Shown piece after piece: positions 1 to 8,033 of a DNA stretch of 64,000 nt; the stretch's first letter is position 1, and every line of letters begins with the position of its first letter. The translations under genes were made by a program, and so were the position numbers. Below the pieces are notes generated by a model. It was not told the origin of the DNA. It worked only from the letters and a program-made list of their open reading frames with translations, and ran no database searches. Source of the DNA: Leptolyngbyaceae cyanobacterium JSC-12. GTDB taxonomy: Bacteria; Cyanobacteriota; Cyanobacteriia; Leptolyngbyales; Leptolyngbyaceae. Location of the stretch: contig CM001633.1 in assembly GCA_000309945.1 (NCBI GenBank), positions 642,723 through 706,722 of the forward strand, given 5' to 3'.

Positions 1-8
1 TTACAGTT

Positions 9-23
9 CTCGAACTGTTCAAG
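9..23. promoter_or_regulatory. 15-bp palindrome, CTYGAA-NNN-TTCRAG type
   Basis: CTCGAACTGTTCAAG, an exact match to the dispersed palindrome. It overlaps the end of the 156-aa gene and would lie upstream of whatever minus-strand gene follows outside the window. Function as an operator is inferred from its recurrence. Confidence 0.45.
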
Positions 24-489
24 AAGCTCTTTGACTTCTTTCTTTACTTGACTGGTGGAAGTTGACCGACCTTGAAGCTTCAGAGCTTGATATTGAAGTG
101 AGTTTATTAACGTCTGTAATCTTTGATGGTAAGGTAACATCGATAGTTCCATCCTCTATATATTGTTTTGCATTTTGCTGAAGTAGGCGTTTGTAGTTAG
201 TGTTGAGGTCTAACCAATTACGACCTTTTTGCGTAATTGCATAAGGGCACCTACGCTCTATACCTTTGTGAGTTAATTTTTCTGTAAGACCTTTTTTAGC
301 TAGGTTGAACAAGGCTTTAGCAATAGCATTTGGCGTGTATTCCCAAACACTACCTTGCTGTGCAGCCACTTTATGCAAGTAATGGTGCAGCACTATAGGC
401 TGAAAGCTTTGATTTTTCAATGCGATTAGACATATCTCTTCCAGTCTAGAAACACTACTAAGCGGAGTTGCGAGGTTTATAGCTTTCAT
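19..489 (-). CDS. Hypothetical winged-helix-like protein, 156 aa
   Basis: I do not recognise a named family. Residues 15-95 look like a winged-helix fold: an early helix, then ALFNLAKKGLTEKL (a helix and turn typical of a recognition helix) and a basic wing around RRCPYAITQKGRNWL. The 'ITxKGRxWL' ending is common in small DNA-binding wHTH proteins. The C-terminal 50 residues are Ser/Lys-rich and probably disordered. ATG start at 489. A DNA-binding role is inferred from this pattern only. Confidence 0.6.
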   Translation of the reverse strand: MKAINLATPLSSVSRLEEICLIALKNQSFQPIVLHHYLHKVAAQQGSVWEYTPNAIAKALFNLAKKGLTEKLTHKGIERRCPYAITQKGRNWLDLNTNYKRLLQQNAKQYIEDGTIDVTLPSKITDVNKLTSISSSEASRSVNFHQSSKERSQRAS

Positions 490-551
490 AAAAATATGAT
501 TAAATCGAGTACAAGGGTTTTATCTATCGAAAATAGCGCCTCGTGCGCGCC

Positions 552-713
552 TTAGGAAAGTTCCTGTTCAATACACAAGAAAATAAAAAGAAAGGCTAAC
601 GTTACGTATACTGCACAAAGTATGGCGGTAACTTTGTCCAGGGTTATCCCAGCAACTACTCCTAAGAAGATAGCTCCGATTAAACACCCAACGCAAGCTT
701 CACGGTATTTCAT
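552..713 (-). CDS. Small two-TM membrane protein, 53 aa
   Basis: Translation begins MKYREACVGCLIGAIFLGVV and has two hydrophobic stretches (about residues 7-24 and 28-48) with a short acidic tail. Its ATG overlaps the TAA of the preceding 59-aa membrane gene (TAATG), so it is the third gene of a coupled set with the C39-like peptidase. Size and topology would fit a holin-like or export accessory role, but no family is recognised. Confidence 0.6.
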   Translation of the reverse strand: MKYREACVGCLIGAIFLGVVAGITLDKVTAILCAVYVTLAFLFIFLCIEQELS

Positions 714-892
714 TATTTTAAAGCCGAAACTATTAATGGAGCTGCTACTACACAGCTTAAGACGCTTAGAAAAGTAGCAGGCAGGAGAAAAATAGGATTG
801 TCGTAATTATTAAAAATAACAAGCAGTGCTTGCCCTGAAAAAAGAGCAAACACTGCTGTAAGGAACAAACAAACCCTAGTTAGCAACTTCAC
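713..892 (-). CDS. Small two-TM membrane protein, 59 aa, GTG start
   Basis: The GTG start overlaps the TGA stop of the C39-like peptidase gene (GTGA), and its own stop overlaps the next ATG. Residues 5-26 and 33-57 are strongly hydrophobic, with NNYDNP in the loop between them. This looks like a two-helix inner-membrane protein translated together with the peptidase. No family recognised. Confidence 0.6.
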   Translation of the reverse strand: MKLLTRVCLFLTAVFALFSGQALLVIFNNYDNPIFLLPATFLSVLSCVVAAPLIVSALK

Positions 893-1659
893 AATGAAGT
901 TTTTCCATCGACACTCTGTACAAGCCTACCCCATCCAGTGTGTGTACCGTCAACCTGCCAGCGGCGATCTAAAGAGGGATAAAACGGTATTTCAATTGAA
1001 CGTCCATTATGACTGGCATAGCTAAAAGCTACACCCCACGGATCGTTTGCAATGAACACCTGTTTATCTTCATCTACACCTGTTATTAACAGCACATGCC
1101 CACCACCAGTAGGAGCGTGTACAGGTCCGTGGTGTAATACACCAATCACAACCGGAAACCCACGCTTTAGTGAGTTAATAAGGTCGTCGAATCCCAGATT
1201 TTGGAAGTATCTAGAAACAATTCCAAATTTTGCAAGTGCTGCGGTATGAACACCCCAGTCGGTACTGTCACCAACTGGTTTCACAAATCTTTGAAAGTAA
1301 TCATCATCTCCAGCGATCGCTTGTGGTTTTAAGTACTTTAGCAACATAGCGTGGCTACTAGTTGAGCATGTTCTCCACCACTGTTCTTGGTTATCTCTTT
1401 GAGAGAAATAAGGAACTTTTAGTTCGATCTTGACTTTTTCTCCTGGACAATCAACATGTTCATCAAAGGCTAACCAAGTCTGGTAGCCTCCTATTGGCTC
1501 CTTAAAAGTAATAGAGCGGTGTTGGGCAACATCCGCACTATGCTTTGTGATTTCGAGTTCTGTACCTGATTTAATAAAATGCTTGTGGTTTTCTGCTAGA
1601 CGTGCAGCAGGTAAGACATCTTGTTTAAGGAAAGTATCATGAGTAAACTTGGCTTTCAT
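889..1659 (-). CDS. C39-like cysteine peptidase (Peptidase_C39_2 type)
   Basis: The 256-aa protein has a central papain-fold C39-like domain. VPYFSQRDNQ is followed by the catalytic Cys in TCSTSSHAMLL (about residue 98). GGGHVLLITGVD supplies the catalytic His, and ANDPWG matches the usual 'N-D-P' after it. There is no signal peptide. About 75 residues precede the catalytic domain. Family members cleave peptides or peptidoglycan cross-bridges, or act as phage-type lysins; the substrate here is unknown. Two tiny membrane proteins are coupled directly downstream, so a lysis- or secretion-like cassette is possible. Confidence 0.8.
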   Translation of the reverse strand: MKAKFTHDTFLKQDVLPAARLAENHKHFIKSGTELEITKHSADVAQHRSITFKEPIGGYQTWLAFDEHVDCPGEKVKIELKVPYFSQRDNQEQWWRTCSTSSHAMLLKYLKPQAIAGDDDYFQRFVKPVGDSTDWGVHTAALAKFGIVSRYFQNLGFDDLINSLKRGFPVVIGVLHHGPVHAPTGGGHVLLITGVDEDKQVFIANDPWGVAFSYASHNGRSIEIPFYPSLDRRWQVDGTHTGWGRLVQSVDGKTSL

Positions 1660-1723
1660 ATTTTTATTTTTTAACTCTTACGCCATTCTTACTTAGTAAT
1701 CTATACTATGCCAAGAGTTATTA

Positions 1724-1969
1724 TTAAGCACATTCGTCAAATCCAAAGCTTTTTAGATCGTTTAGTTGCTGCTGCTTAATGATGTGTCGAGGTCCGTATA
1801 ATTTGTCGATGCTAATCGTACCGTCTAGACATTTGGACAAGCTCAAGACACATGCAGTGTAAAAGATGTTGGGTGGTATCAAGATTTTCTGCTTGCGAGA
1901 TTCGACAACATGAGCGATCGCAGCCTGGATGTCAGTTGATGCAAAGTAGCAGATGCCATAATCACGCAT
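1724..1969 (-). CDS. Hypothetical protein, 81 aa
   Basis: Unrecognised. It begins MRDYGICYFASTDIQAAI and contains two Cys in a central segment (TACVLSLSKCLDG). It has its own ATG and is separated from neighbours by about 60-90 bases, so it is probably a separate transcription unit or a loosely spaced operon member. A HIP1 octamer (GCGATCGC) lies inside the gene. Confidence 0.45.
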   Translation of the reverse strand: MRDYGICYFASTDIQAAIAHVVESRKQKILIPPNIFYTACVLSLSKCLDGTISIDKLYGPRHIIKQQQLNDLKSFGFDECA

Positions 1970-2058
1970 TCCCTATCCTCTGTTGGTTTTCACTTTGAGT
2001 ACTCACAAGAAAAAAAATAGCTGCTGCTAAGAACCAGCAGCAGCCATCCCTAAAATTG

Positions 2059-2511
2059 TCAGTCTGCAACTACTCGAACATCTTTTGAAGAAAACTCACG
2101 TTGCCGACCAATAAAATAGTTACCCGGTTGTAATCGGATCGAATTGTGTTCCCCAGTCAAGGAATTATTTTTTGTGTGAGCAATAATAACTGGACGTTCT
2201 ACCACTAGAAATCCAATCATCAAATTAGGATCGTCAACAACTTTCGTAGCTGCTGCTTCATCTAAATAGAACTTAGCTGCTGGTGCCGCTTCTAGTGTGT
2301 AAAGAGCTTCTAAACTTCGTCGGTCTGATAGTGTACTATCTGCATAGACTGCGTGTACATGACCAGAAGATTCTCCTTCTAGTAAGGAAATTTTGTTCTG
2401 CTTTAGGGAAACCTCTTGAGTTTGGTCAATTTTGAATGATTTCTGGAGTGGGTATATCATCAGGTCACCCTGAAAAGCAATTCCTGATTTTGGGTTGTAG
2501 TCAACAATCAT
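2059..2511 (-). CDS. DUF6745-partner protein, 150 aa
   Basis: Starts MIVDYNPKSG; this ATG overlaps the stop of the upstream DUF6745 gene (ATGA), which decides the start over a longer frame reaching 2577. It contains QGDLMIYPLQ near the N-terminus, ESSGHVHAV in the middle and a C-terminal block ending RQREFSSKDVRVVAD. Proteins with this 'GDV..P', 'GHxHxV' and 'PGxYxxxRQREY...VxD' pattern are, from memory, encoded beside DUF6745 genes in actinobacteria and cyanobacteria. Function is unknown; the pair probably works together. Confidence 0.7.
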   Translation of the reverse strand: MIVDYNPKSGIAFQGDLMIYPLQKSFKIDQTQEVSLKQNKISLLEGESSGHVHAVYADSTLSDRRSLEALYTLEAAPAAKFYLDEAAATKVVDDPNLMIGFLVVERPVIIAHTKNNSLTGEHNSIRLQPGNYFIGRQREFSSKDVRVVAD

Positions 2512-4034
2512 GTTCTGACTCCTTCTTTGTAACTGTCTGTAGATAAACCATACGACCAGGCTACTCCTGCAGAACAAGTATTAATTTCTGTGGGTACGCC
2601 TAGTAAAAAACGTCTTCTAGAACCATTTTCAACAGTTCCGTTGAAAACTTCTAAAAGTCTGACTTCCTCGTTATTTAACTTTATTGACAGTAGTCTTCTA
2701 GGCAATTCTAGCGACGTATCTGAGTCAATTACAACAGGGTCAAAAAGCTCTAGCGTTTTGTCCCAGCCAATAATTTCGCACATTGACCTACGAATCTCAA
2801 CGTTTGTTTCAGCAAGAATTTTTTCTTTGGTTATTAAATTCTTGTGCTCAATCGTCCAAGCAGGAACTCGAACTCCATGCCAACTGTATAGTTTTGAACC
2901 ATCAGCCCATTCACAAAATGGACCTTCAGAATTATGTGGACGGTTCTGATTATCTACAGTTAACTTGATTGGAAAATCGGATACTATGCAAAATTTTTCG
3001 TGGACGAATCTAATTGCTCCATACATACAAGCTTTCTCGTATGGGTCCCACACATCCCAATTTATAGGTAGTTTAGCCACATATCGAAAGAACGTGTAAT
3101 AAGAGACTATTGAACTTTGTTCTTTCCCAAACTGTAAGAATTTATAAGCGTTTTCAGCACACTTTAGCCCATATTTACCAATCCCTAATTTTTTCGATAT
3201 TGGTTTTGGGTCAAAAGATACATACCATTTGTCTAAATTTTTAGATTGATTAGTATTTTCAATGGTAGTTCCCTTCCTTGTTGCATCCCAAGTTGCATCA
3301 CAAGTTGCATCTTCAGTTGCATCCCAAGTTGCCTCCCAAGTTGCCTCCTCAGTTGCATCCCAAGTTGCATCCCTAGTTGCATCCCAAGTTACATCCCTAG
3401 TTACATTCTCAGTTGCATCCCTAGTTGCATCCCAAGTTGCTTTCTCAATTGCATCCATAGTTGCATCCCTAGTTGCATCCCAAGTTGCATTCTCAGTTGC
3501 ATCCATAGTTGCATCCCAGGTTTCATCCCTAGTTGCATCCCAAGTTGCTTTCTCAATTGCATCCCAAGTTGCATCCCTAGTTGCATCCCAAGTTGCATCC
3601 CAAGTTGCTTTCTCAATTGCATCCCAAGTTGCATCCCTAGTTGCATCCCAAGTTGCATCCTCAGTTGCATCCTCAGTTGCATCTCTAGTTGCATCCTCAG
3701 TTGCATCCCTAGTTGCACTCCTAGTTGCATCCTCCGTTGCACCCCTAGTTGCATCCTCCGTTGCATCTAAAGGTGATTTACTTCCTTCACTATTTTTCTT
3801 TAAGTACCATATTGCTGCTGCAAAGCCTGCAGCAAACCGTGCTATAAACGGTGAAGAAACCAAAACAATGTTGGGCACTTCTAGTCCTGCAACTTCATAC
3901 AATCTTTTGATTGCATCAAAAAGCAGTGGTTTTTCTTGTTCAGTTAAAGGAGTTGCACGCATGGCGTGCGCAATCCATTGGTCTTTCCACGTTTTCAGGA
4001 TCTCTTTGTGTTCAGGCGTGAGTTTGTAAACCAT
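2508..4034 (-). CDS. DUF6745 protein with long tetrapeptide repeat
   Basis: 508 aa. Residues 1-85 are helical. Residues about 88-250 are a run of four-residue repeats (DATW, DATR, DATE and variants). The C-terminal half carries the DUF6745 pattern: YSWHGVRVPAW, KILAETNVEIRRSMCEIIGW, RRLLSIKL and RRRFLLGVP. The biochemical role of DUF6745 is unknown. The stop overlaps the start of the 150-aa partner. The repeat keeps a perfect multiple of 12 bases, so copy number can change without breaking the frame. Confidence 0.8.
   Translation of the reverse strand: MVYKLTPEHKEILKTWKDQWIAHAMRATPLTEQEKPLLFDAIKRLYEVAGLEVPNIVLVSSPFIARFAAGFAAAIWYLKKNSEGSKSPLDATEDATRGATEDATRSATRDATEDATRDATEDATEDATWDATRDATWDAIEKATWDATWDATRDATWDAIEKATWDATRDETWDATMDATENATWDATRDATMDAIEKATWDATRDATENVTRDVTWDATRDATWDATEEATWEATWDATEDATCDATWDATRKGTTIENTNQSKNLDKWYVSFDPKPISKKLGIGKYGLKCAENAYKFLQFGKEQSSIVSYYTFFRYVAKLPINWDVWDPYEKACMYGAIRFVHEKFCIVSDFPIKLTVDNQNRPHNSEGPFCEWADGSKLYSWHGVRVPAWTIEHKNLITKEKILAETNVEIRRSMCEIIGWDKTLELFDPVVIDSDTSLELPRRLLSIKLNNEEVRLLEVFNGTVENGSRRRFLLGVPTEINTCSAGVAWSYGLSTDSYKEGVRT
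3275..3770. repeat. 12-bp tandem repeat tract, about 40 copies
   Basis: Variants of GTTGCATCCCAA (plus strand) are repeated head to tail for almost 500 bases inside the DUF6745 gene. All units are 12 bases, so several reading frames on both strands stay open; the long plus-strand frames here are by-products. Low-complexity variants (CTA, TCA, CAA before GTTGC) are interspersed rather than uniform, suggesting an old array with ongoing slippage. Confidence 0.9.
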
Positions 4035-4060
4035 GTGTGTACCTAAATTTGGAACTATAT

Positions 4061-4163
4061 TAATGTGACATACTCCCGACGCTGTACCGCCTAAGCGGTC
4101 AGCGCGGGCTTCTCTTCCGAGCCGAAGCTGGTTGAGCGTTTTTGAGTAAGCCGATGTCCAAGC
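4061..4163 (-). ncRNA. TnpB right end / omega-RNA-like 3' part
   Basis: On the minus strand the tnpB stop is followed by a structured stretch with a GCTGACCGCTTAGGCGGT hairpin that ends in GTCGGGAGTATGTCAC. A near-identical ending (GTCGGGAGGATGTCAG) occurs at 32275-32290 beside another TnpB remnant. This is the expected place for the IS200/IS605 right end and guide-RNA scaffold. Assignment as RNA is by position and motif only. Confidence 0.5.
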
Positions 4164-5362
4164 CTACTTTTTGATGAGAATTGCCGCATTGGTATCCCTG
4201 TCGAGTTCTGTACCGCAATGTGGGCAGGAATGCCATCGGTCAGACAACTCTTTTGAAACACGATTCAGGCAGTTTGAGCAATGCTGTGAGGTTCCTTTGT
4301 GGTTAACCTTGACCACTCTCGAACCAGCTTTTTCAGCTTTAAAAGCGAGTATGTCAATGAATTGACTCCACTCTGCATCAGCAATACTCTTGTTCAGTCC
4401 AGACTTAGCCGATTGACCCTTGGGAAGAAACTTACCCGCTTCATCCTGTTTGGGCTTGGCTCGTCTGGACATATTCTTTGCGTTAAGGTCTTCAGCAAAT
4501 ACCACATCGGCTTTACTGAGAACCTTTTGTGCTGTTTCGCAATGAAACTGTTTGCGTTGCCGTGCAATTTTCTGATGCAGCTTAGCAACCTTGCGAACTA
4601 GCAGCTTTCGGGCACGACTCCCTTTTTTGGCAGTCGATACTTTCTGCTGCAAACGTACAAGCTTTTCTTCTGACTTTCTGAAGTGCTGAGGTATCGGCTT
4701 AAATTCCCCTTCTGAGTCAGCCAAAACTTTTCAAGTCCCAAGTCTATCCCGATAGAGTTGTCTGCCGTTGGCTTAACATCTGGGGCAAATTTTGGGACAG
4801 ATACATCTTCCAGAGTTAACGTGATATACCAACCATCCGCTTTTTGGGTGATGATGGCGGTTTTGACATTGAAGCCTTCAGGCAGTGGACGATGCCAAAT
4901 TACCTTGAACACCCCAAGCTTAGGTAGCTCGATTTTGTTGCCATCAATCCAGTCGATTGAGGCTTGAGGATAGGTGAATGAGCGGTAGCGGTTCTTCCCT
5001 TTAAAGCGCGGCTTTCCGCTCCGGTTGCCATTACTATCGCCATTGAGATAACGGTCAAATGCCAGTTTGACCCGCTTCACCATATCCTGAAGCACTTGAG
5101 AGTGAATCTCTTTGTACCAGGGTCTATCCTGCTTCAGTGGAACAAGGGAGCGTTTTTGGCTGTAGTAGTCGGGTTGATCTTTCAGTTCCGGTAGATGACA
5201 CAGCAACGGGCAAGCGTTGACTGGGGTACGATTTCCTTCCCACCATTGAAACCGCTCTGTCAACATCCAGTTATATTGCAATCGCAACATATCGAGCCAG
5301 CGCGACATTTCAGCGCGTTGTTCAGAAGTTGGCAGTAGGCGGTATTGGTAGGCGATTCGCAT
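4164..5362 (-). pseudogene. tnpB: tnpB (IS200/IS605 OrfB), single frameshift
   Basis: Two overlapping frames together make a full TnpB. The first (5362 down to about 4725) has [15 protein letters not shown] and [11 protein letters not shown] with RuvC-I Asp. The second supplies [18 protein letters not shown] (RuvC-II Glu), the zinc ribbon CSNCL...CPHCG and DRDTNAA (RuvC-III Asp). The shift falls at a TTTT run (minus strand; 4723-4726), where one more T would restore the frame. All catalytic residues remain, so the lesion is recent, a sequencing error, or read by slippage. The start overlaps the stop of the zinc-finger ORF upstream. Confidence 0.85.
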
Positions 5363-5667
5363 CAGCTTTTCTCCGACAATTGGCGAAATCCAGCCATAGC
5401 AATCAACTTAGCTCGATTGACCGATTCCTGTTCTTCCTCGGTTGCGGGTCTGAACTCATGCCCAGTGAATGCGCCAGCAGCGCACATATGATAGACGTGG
5501 AGGAATCCTTGAGGTTTGGCTGGATGCTTCCAATCAGGGTTGGCTTTGCAGTCTCCACTACAGGTGTAGTAGTTGCAAGGAAGAACCTTTGACTTTCTGA
5601 CCGTCTGAGTCCTTCCACATCCAGGACAGGAAACAGTTACCCTCTCCGCCGTCTTGTGTTTTGCCAT
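5362..5667 (-). CDS. TnpB-coupled zinc-finger accessory protein, 101 aa
   Basis: Contains [11 protein letters not shown] and YYTCSGDCK, two Cys pairs that would form a zinc knuckle, followed by an acidic C-terminal half ([16 protein letters not shown]). Its TGA overlaps the tnpB ATG (same base, 5362), and it follows the RHH gene by 15 bases. This makes an RHH - zinc finger - TnpB operon. Role unknown; DNA/RNA binding is inferred. Confidence 0.65.
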   Translation of the reverse strand: MAKHKTAERVTVSCPGCGRTQTVRKSKVLPCNYYTCSGDCKANPDWKHPAKPQGFLHVYHMCAAGAFTGHEFRPATEEEQESVNRAKLIAMAGFRQLSEKS

Positions 5668-5682
5668 AACAATCCAGATGAT

Positions 5683-5810
5683 TTAACAGTAATAGTCTTT
5701 TAAGACTTTTTCAATCTCCTGAGAAACGCTTCGGTTTTCACGTTTTGCTGCCGCTTTGATAACTTCCAGTAAACTTTCATCCAGAGTTACAGACGTTTTT
5801 TTTTTTTCAT
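5683..5810 (-). pseudogene. Ribbon-helix-helix protein, frame broken at poly-A
   Basis: After ATG and 12 A, the frame beginning TSVTLDESLLEVIKAAAKRE and ending EKVLKDYYC is a clean Arc/CopG-like ribbon-helix-helix of about 40 residues. The ATG is out of frame: 10 or 13 A would be needed. It is therefore an off-state phase-variable gene, a pseudogene, a sequencing error, or a gene read by slippage on the homopolymer (5796-5807). It would encode an autoregulator of the zinc-finger/tnpB operon. Confidence 0.55.
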
Positions 5811-5834
5811 TTCTTATATTAGGTATAATAGCAT

Positions 5835-6335
5835 ATATGTAAGTATATCAGGAATTTTATAGTCTGCGGAATTTACAAAATCACAAATATAGCGACGGGT
5901 AAGGTTTATGTTGGGTCTAGCAAAAATATCAAACAGCGGTGGCTCAACCATCTTTCTGAACTCAGGGTTGGCAAGCATTACAACCCAAAACTTCAGAGAT
6001 CTTTTGATAAGCATGGGGAAGGTTGTTTTGTTATGGAGGTTCTTTGTGAGGTTCAGGAGTGTCAGTTAATAGAAGTAGAGCAGCAGTTTATTGACCAATA
6101 CCAGTCATGGCAACTTGGGTACAACATTTCACAGGTTGCAGGCAGAAGTGGCAGAACAAGTACCTTTGGCAAAAAGTTAAATATTCGAGTCACCGATAAA
6201 GAATGGGATAAGTTGAAAGCTTACTCAGACAAAAAAAGGGTTGAGTATGGCAGAGGTCCTTATTTCGAAGAATTTCTAAGCTCTTGTGCAGCTGCTTCTA
6301 GTTTCTTAATTACTTCATTTATGTCTGTCATCTGA
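5835..6335 (+). CDS. GIY-YIG endonuclease, no standard start codon
   Basis: The frame from 5835 reads ICKYIRNFIVCGIYKITN, then KVYVGSSKNIKQRW, a textbook GIY-YIG core with the catalytic Arg, followed by HYNPKLQRSFDKHG and a Glu in LIEVEQQFIDQY. The C-terminus adds a basic segment and helical tail. The first ATG (6033) lies after the catalytic core, so it cannot be the true start. The frame opens with ATA after a TAG, just downstream of a TATAAT box (5824-5829). It is likely a homing-type nuclease with a lost or unusual start; convergent overlap with the next minus-strand gene. Confidence 0.7.
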   Translation: MCKYIRNFIVCGIYKITNIATGKVYVGSSKNIKQRWLNHLSELRVGKHYNPKLQRSFDKHGEGCFVMEVLCEVQECQLIEVEQQFIDQYQSWQLGYNISQVAGRSGRTSTFGKKLNIRVTDKEWDKLKAYSDKKRVEYGRGPYFEEFLSSCAAASSFLITSFMSVI

Positions 6336-6603
6336 ATAAATTGGGTTTATTATCTACAAATCGCATTGCTTCTTTTGCTGTTACACAACCTACGCAGTAC
6401 CCTGTGTAGCTAAAGTCGCTGTTTGCTCCAGCATTGACGCAAAACGACCAACTGCCCTCTTTACCAAACACAGTCACAGGAACTTTGCGGTTGTTATTAA
6501 AGGGGTTAGAGAATTTCTTTGTGAAGCTCAATAACCCAAGACTTGGGTTTCCTTCCCACTCTGTGTCTTGTTTCCAGTCTGCTATAACCTGGTCAGAAGT
6601 CAT
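6328..6603 (-). CDS. Hypothetical protein, 91 aa
   Basis: Start chosen at MTSDQVIADWKQ. The gene overlaps the end of the 162-aa gene by 11 bases, indicating coupling. It contains CVNAGANSDFSYTGYCVGCV with three Cys near the C-terminus. Unrecognised. It is the last gene of the operon that begins near 8693. Confidence 0.5.
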   Translation of the reverse strand: MTSDQVIADWKQDTEWEGNPSLGLLSFTKKFSNPFNNNRKVPVTVFGKEGSWSFCVNAGANSDFSYTGYCVGCVTAKEAMRFVDNKPNLFR

Positions 6604-7081
6604 ATTTGAAATCTCCAGAAACGAAGAACCCTTTGGACTCCTCAAACACTATTGGGTCCAACTTCTCTAGCAACTTTTCAAAATGTTCAGAATCAGACTT
6701 ATCGGTAATAGCAGCGATCGCATCTTCAACATTTGGAGCAACTGCAAAGGCAAACCCGAACCCTAAGTCTCCGACAGATATATCCTTCCAGATATACAAC
6801 TTAGGTGTTTCTGCGTTAGTAACTACGTAGTGCATTCCTTGCAGAAATCCTTTTGCAACTTCAAAGTCTACAGAGTGCTGCCAGATTTCAGGAACGTTGA
6901 TCATTTTTGATCGTGACATCTCATGAATACATTTTTCTAGGTCATCACTTAATGCGGTGTAACGATCACCTTCAGCACTACTCATTGCATTTAGAATACG
7001 GTCGTATTCTTCCTGAATGCTTTTATAGTCTGTTTGCGCCTTATAAATTTTTTCCCAAACGGCTTTAACATCTAACGTCAT
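6593..7081 (-). CDS. Hypothetical protein, 162 aa
   Basis: N-terminal 60 residues are a probable coiled coil (MTLDVKAVWEKIYKAQ, then EEYDRILNAM). The rest is mixed alpha/beta with no recognised motif. The ATG overlaps the stop of the 36-aa membrane gene (ATGA). Part of the NlpC/P60 operon. Confidence 0.55.
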   Translation of the reverse strand: MTLDVKAVWEKIYKAQTDYKSIQEEYDRILNAMSSAEGDRYTALSDDLEKCIHEMSRSKMINVPEIWQHSVDFEVAKGFLQGMHYVVTNAETPKLYIWKDISVGDLGFGFAFAVAPNVEDAIAAITDKSDSEHFEKLLEKLDPIVFEESKGFFVSGDFKYDF

Positions 7082-7188
7082 TGGTGCAATACTCCGAAGA
7101 ATACTAATAATGGCATGATTGTTGAAACGAGATAGGCGACGGTTGAAAGTCCTATCACCAATACAAACAGTGGGCGATTGTTTCTCAT
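7078..7188 (-). CDS. Tiny single-TM protein, 36 aa
   Basis: Begins MRNNRPLFVLVIGLSTVAYL and is hydrophobic almost to the end. Both its start (over the NlpC/P60 stop) and its stop (over the next start) use ATGA overlaps, which supports a real coding sequence. Role unknown; probably inserted in the inner membrane. Confidence 0.55.
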   Translation of the reverse strand: MRNNRPLFVLVIGLSTVAYLVSTIMPLLVFFGVLHQ

Positions 7189-7811
7189 AGTCCTGTTAAC
7201 GAAACACCTGCAAGAAATTTATAGTGGTTAATGTTCACAATTCGGACAGGAATAGAACCAGTGGGGCGGTCGATTACTTTACCGTTACCTATTGCTATCC
7301 CAACGTGGGTGATTGTTCCTTTCGGATAGTCTCCGTAGGTATTCACCCAAGCTACCAGATCACCGGGTTTAAGTTTGTTAGGGTCTTTTATTAAAAGTCC
7401 GATGTCAGGACCAAAAAACGAGTTAGCATGTCCTTTCTCTGCAGTAAACCCATCAATCGTTTGTTTACTAACTCCTACATTTACCCCAGCCTGCTCCAAT
7501 ACATGCCTAACAAAAAATGCACATTGTGCACTATGTCCGGGTTTGAATTCTTTGCCTTCCCAAGATTTTGCAATCTCAACTATGCGTTCTGAGGCAGTTT
7601 TTGTAATCTTTTCAGGAGTCGTAATAGGTTTATTAACTTCTGCAAGTTTTACGTCTGTCTTAGAGTACTGTGTTTCACGGTTAGTAGAGTTACCAGACAC
7701 GAGAGAATTTGAGATGACTACTACAAAAATCCCAACAGCAAGCCCCTCTAATACTTTACGTTTGGAGGCTTGCTGTTGAGCTGTTTTTGGAGAGTAGTTA
7801 GAAACACTCAT
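7185..7811 (-). CDS. Membrane-anchored NlpC/P60-like (CHAP-type) hydrolase
   Basis: 208 aa. An N-terminal TM anchor (GLAVGIFVVVISNSLV, residues 23-40) is followed by a linker. The hydrolase domain has Cys in HSAQCAFFVRHVLE, PGDLVAWVNTYG, and His in GTITHVGIAIGNGKVID. This Cys-His arrangement is that of NlpC/P60 peptidoglycan amidases or endopeptidases, acting outside the membrane. Its neighbours are small membrane or secreted proteins, so an envelope function for the operon is likely. Confidence 0.75.
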   Translation of the reverse strand: MSVSNYSPKTAQQQASKRKVLEGLAVGIFVVVISNSLVSGNSTNRETQYSKTDVKLAEVNKPITTPEKITKTASERIVEIAKSWEGKEFKPGHSAQCAFFVRHVLEQAGVNVGVSKQTIDGFTAEKGHANSFFGPDIGLLIKDPNKLKPGDLVAWVNTYGDYPKGTITHVGIAIGNGKVIDRPTGSIPVRIVNINHYKFLAGVSLTGL

Positions 7812-7814
7812 TCT

Positions 7815-8033
7815 TCACATATTTAATAAGTACTGAGCAACTCGATCAAAAAGATTGTCTTTTCCAAACACGGTTGATTTAGTTATTGGATCGGCACCGC
7901 ACACAAGTGACATATGACGGAGAACTGGGAAAGACACTGGAAGATTATCCTCGTCAAGTCCATGCACCATAAGTACAGGACTACCAGAAAATCCAAGTCC
8001 TAGCTTTACCTTTCTTATTTTTATTCCGTGCAT
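7815..8033 (-). CDS. Hypothetical protein, 72 aa
   Basis: Begins MHGIKIRKVKLGLGFSGSPV; no recognised family. It overlaps the 50-aa membrane ORF in another frame and ends 3 bases before the NlpC/P60 gene. Either this or the 50-aa frame is translated, or both by coupling. Confidence 0.4.
   Translation of the reverse strand: MHGIKIRKVKLGLGFSGSPVLMVHGLDEDNLPVSFPVLRHMSLVCGADPITKSTVFGKDNLFDRVAQYLLNM

Noticed and set aside
9-23. LexA box (Gram-positive type CGAAC-N4-GTTCG)
   Set aside because: The spacing between half sites is one base, not four, and cyanobacterial LexA uses a different box.
3246-4029. Long plus-strand frames rich in PSCIPSC or VASQVAS
   Set aside because: They are the other strand of the 12-bp repeat in the DUF6745 gene; repeat length keeps every frame open.
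5814-6014. Minus-strand 66-aa gene
   Set aside because: Exact antisense of the GIY-YIG catalytic domain.
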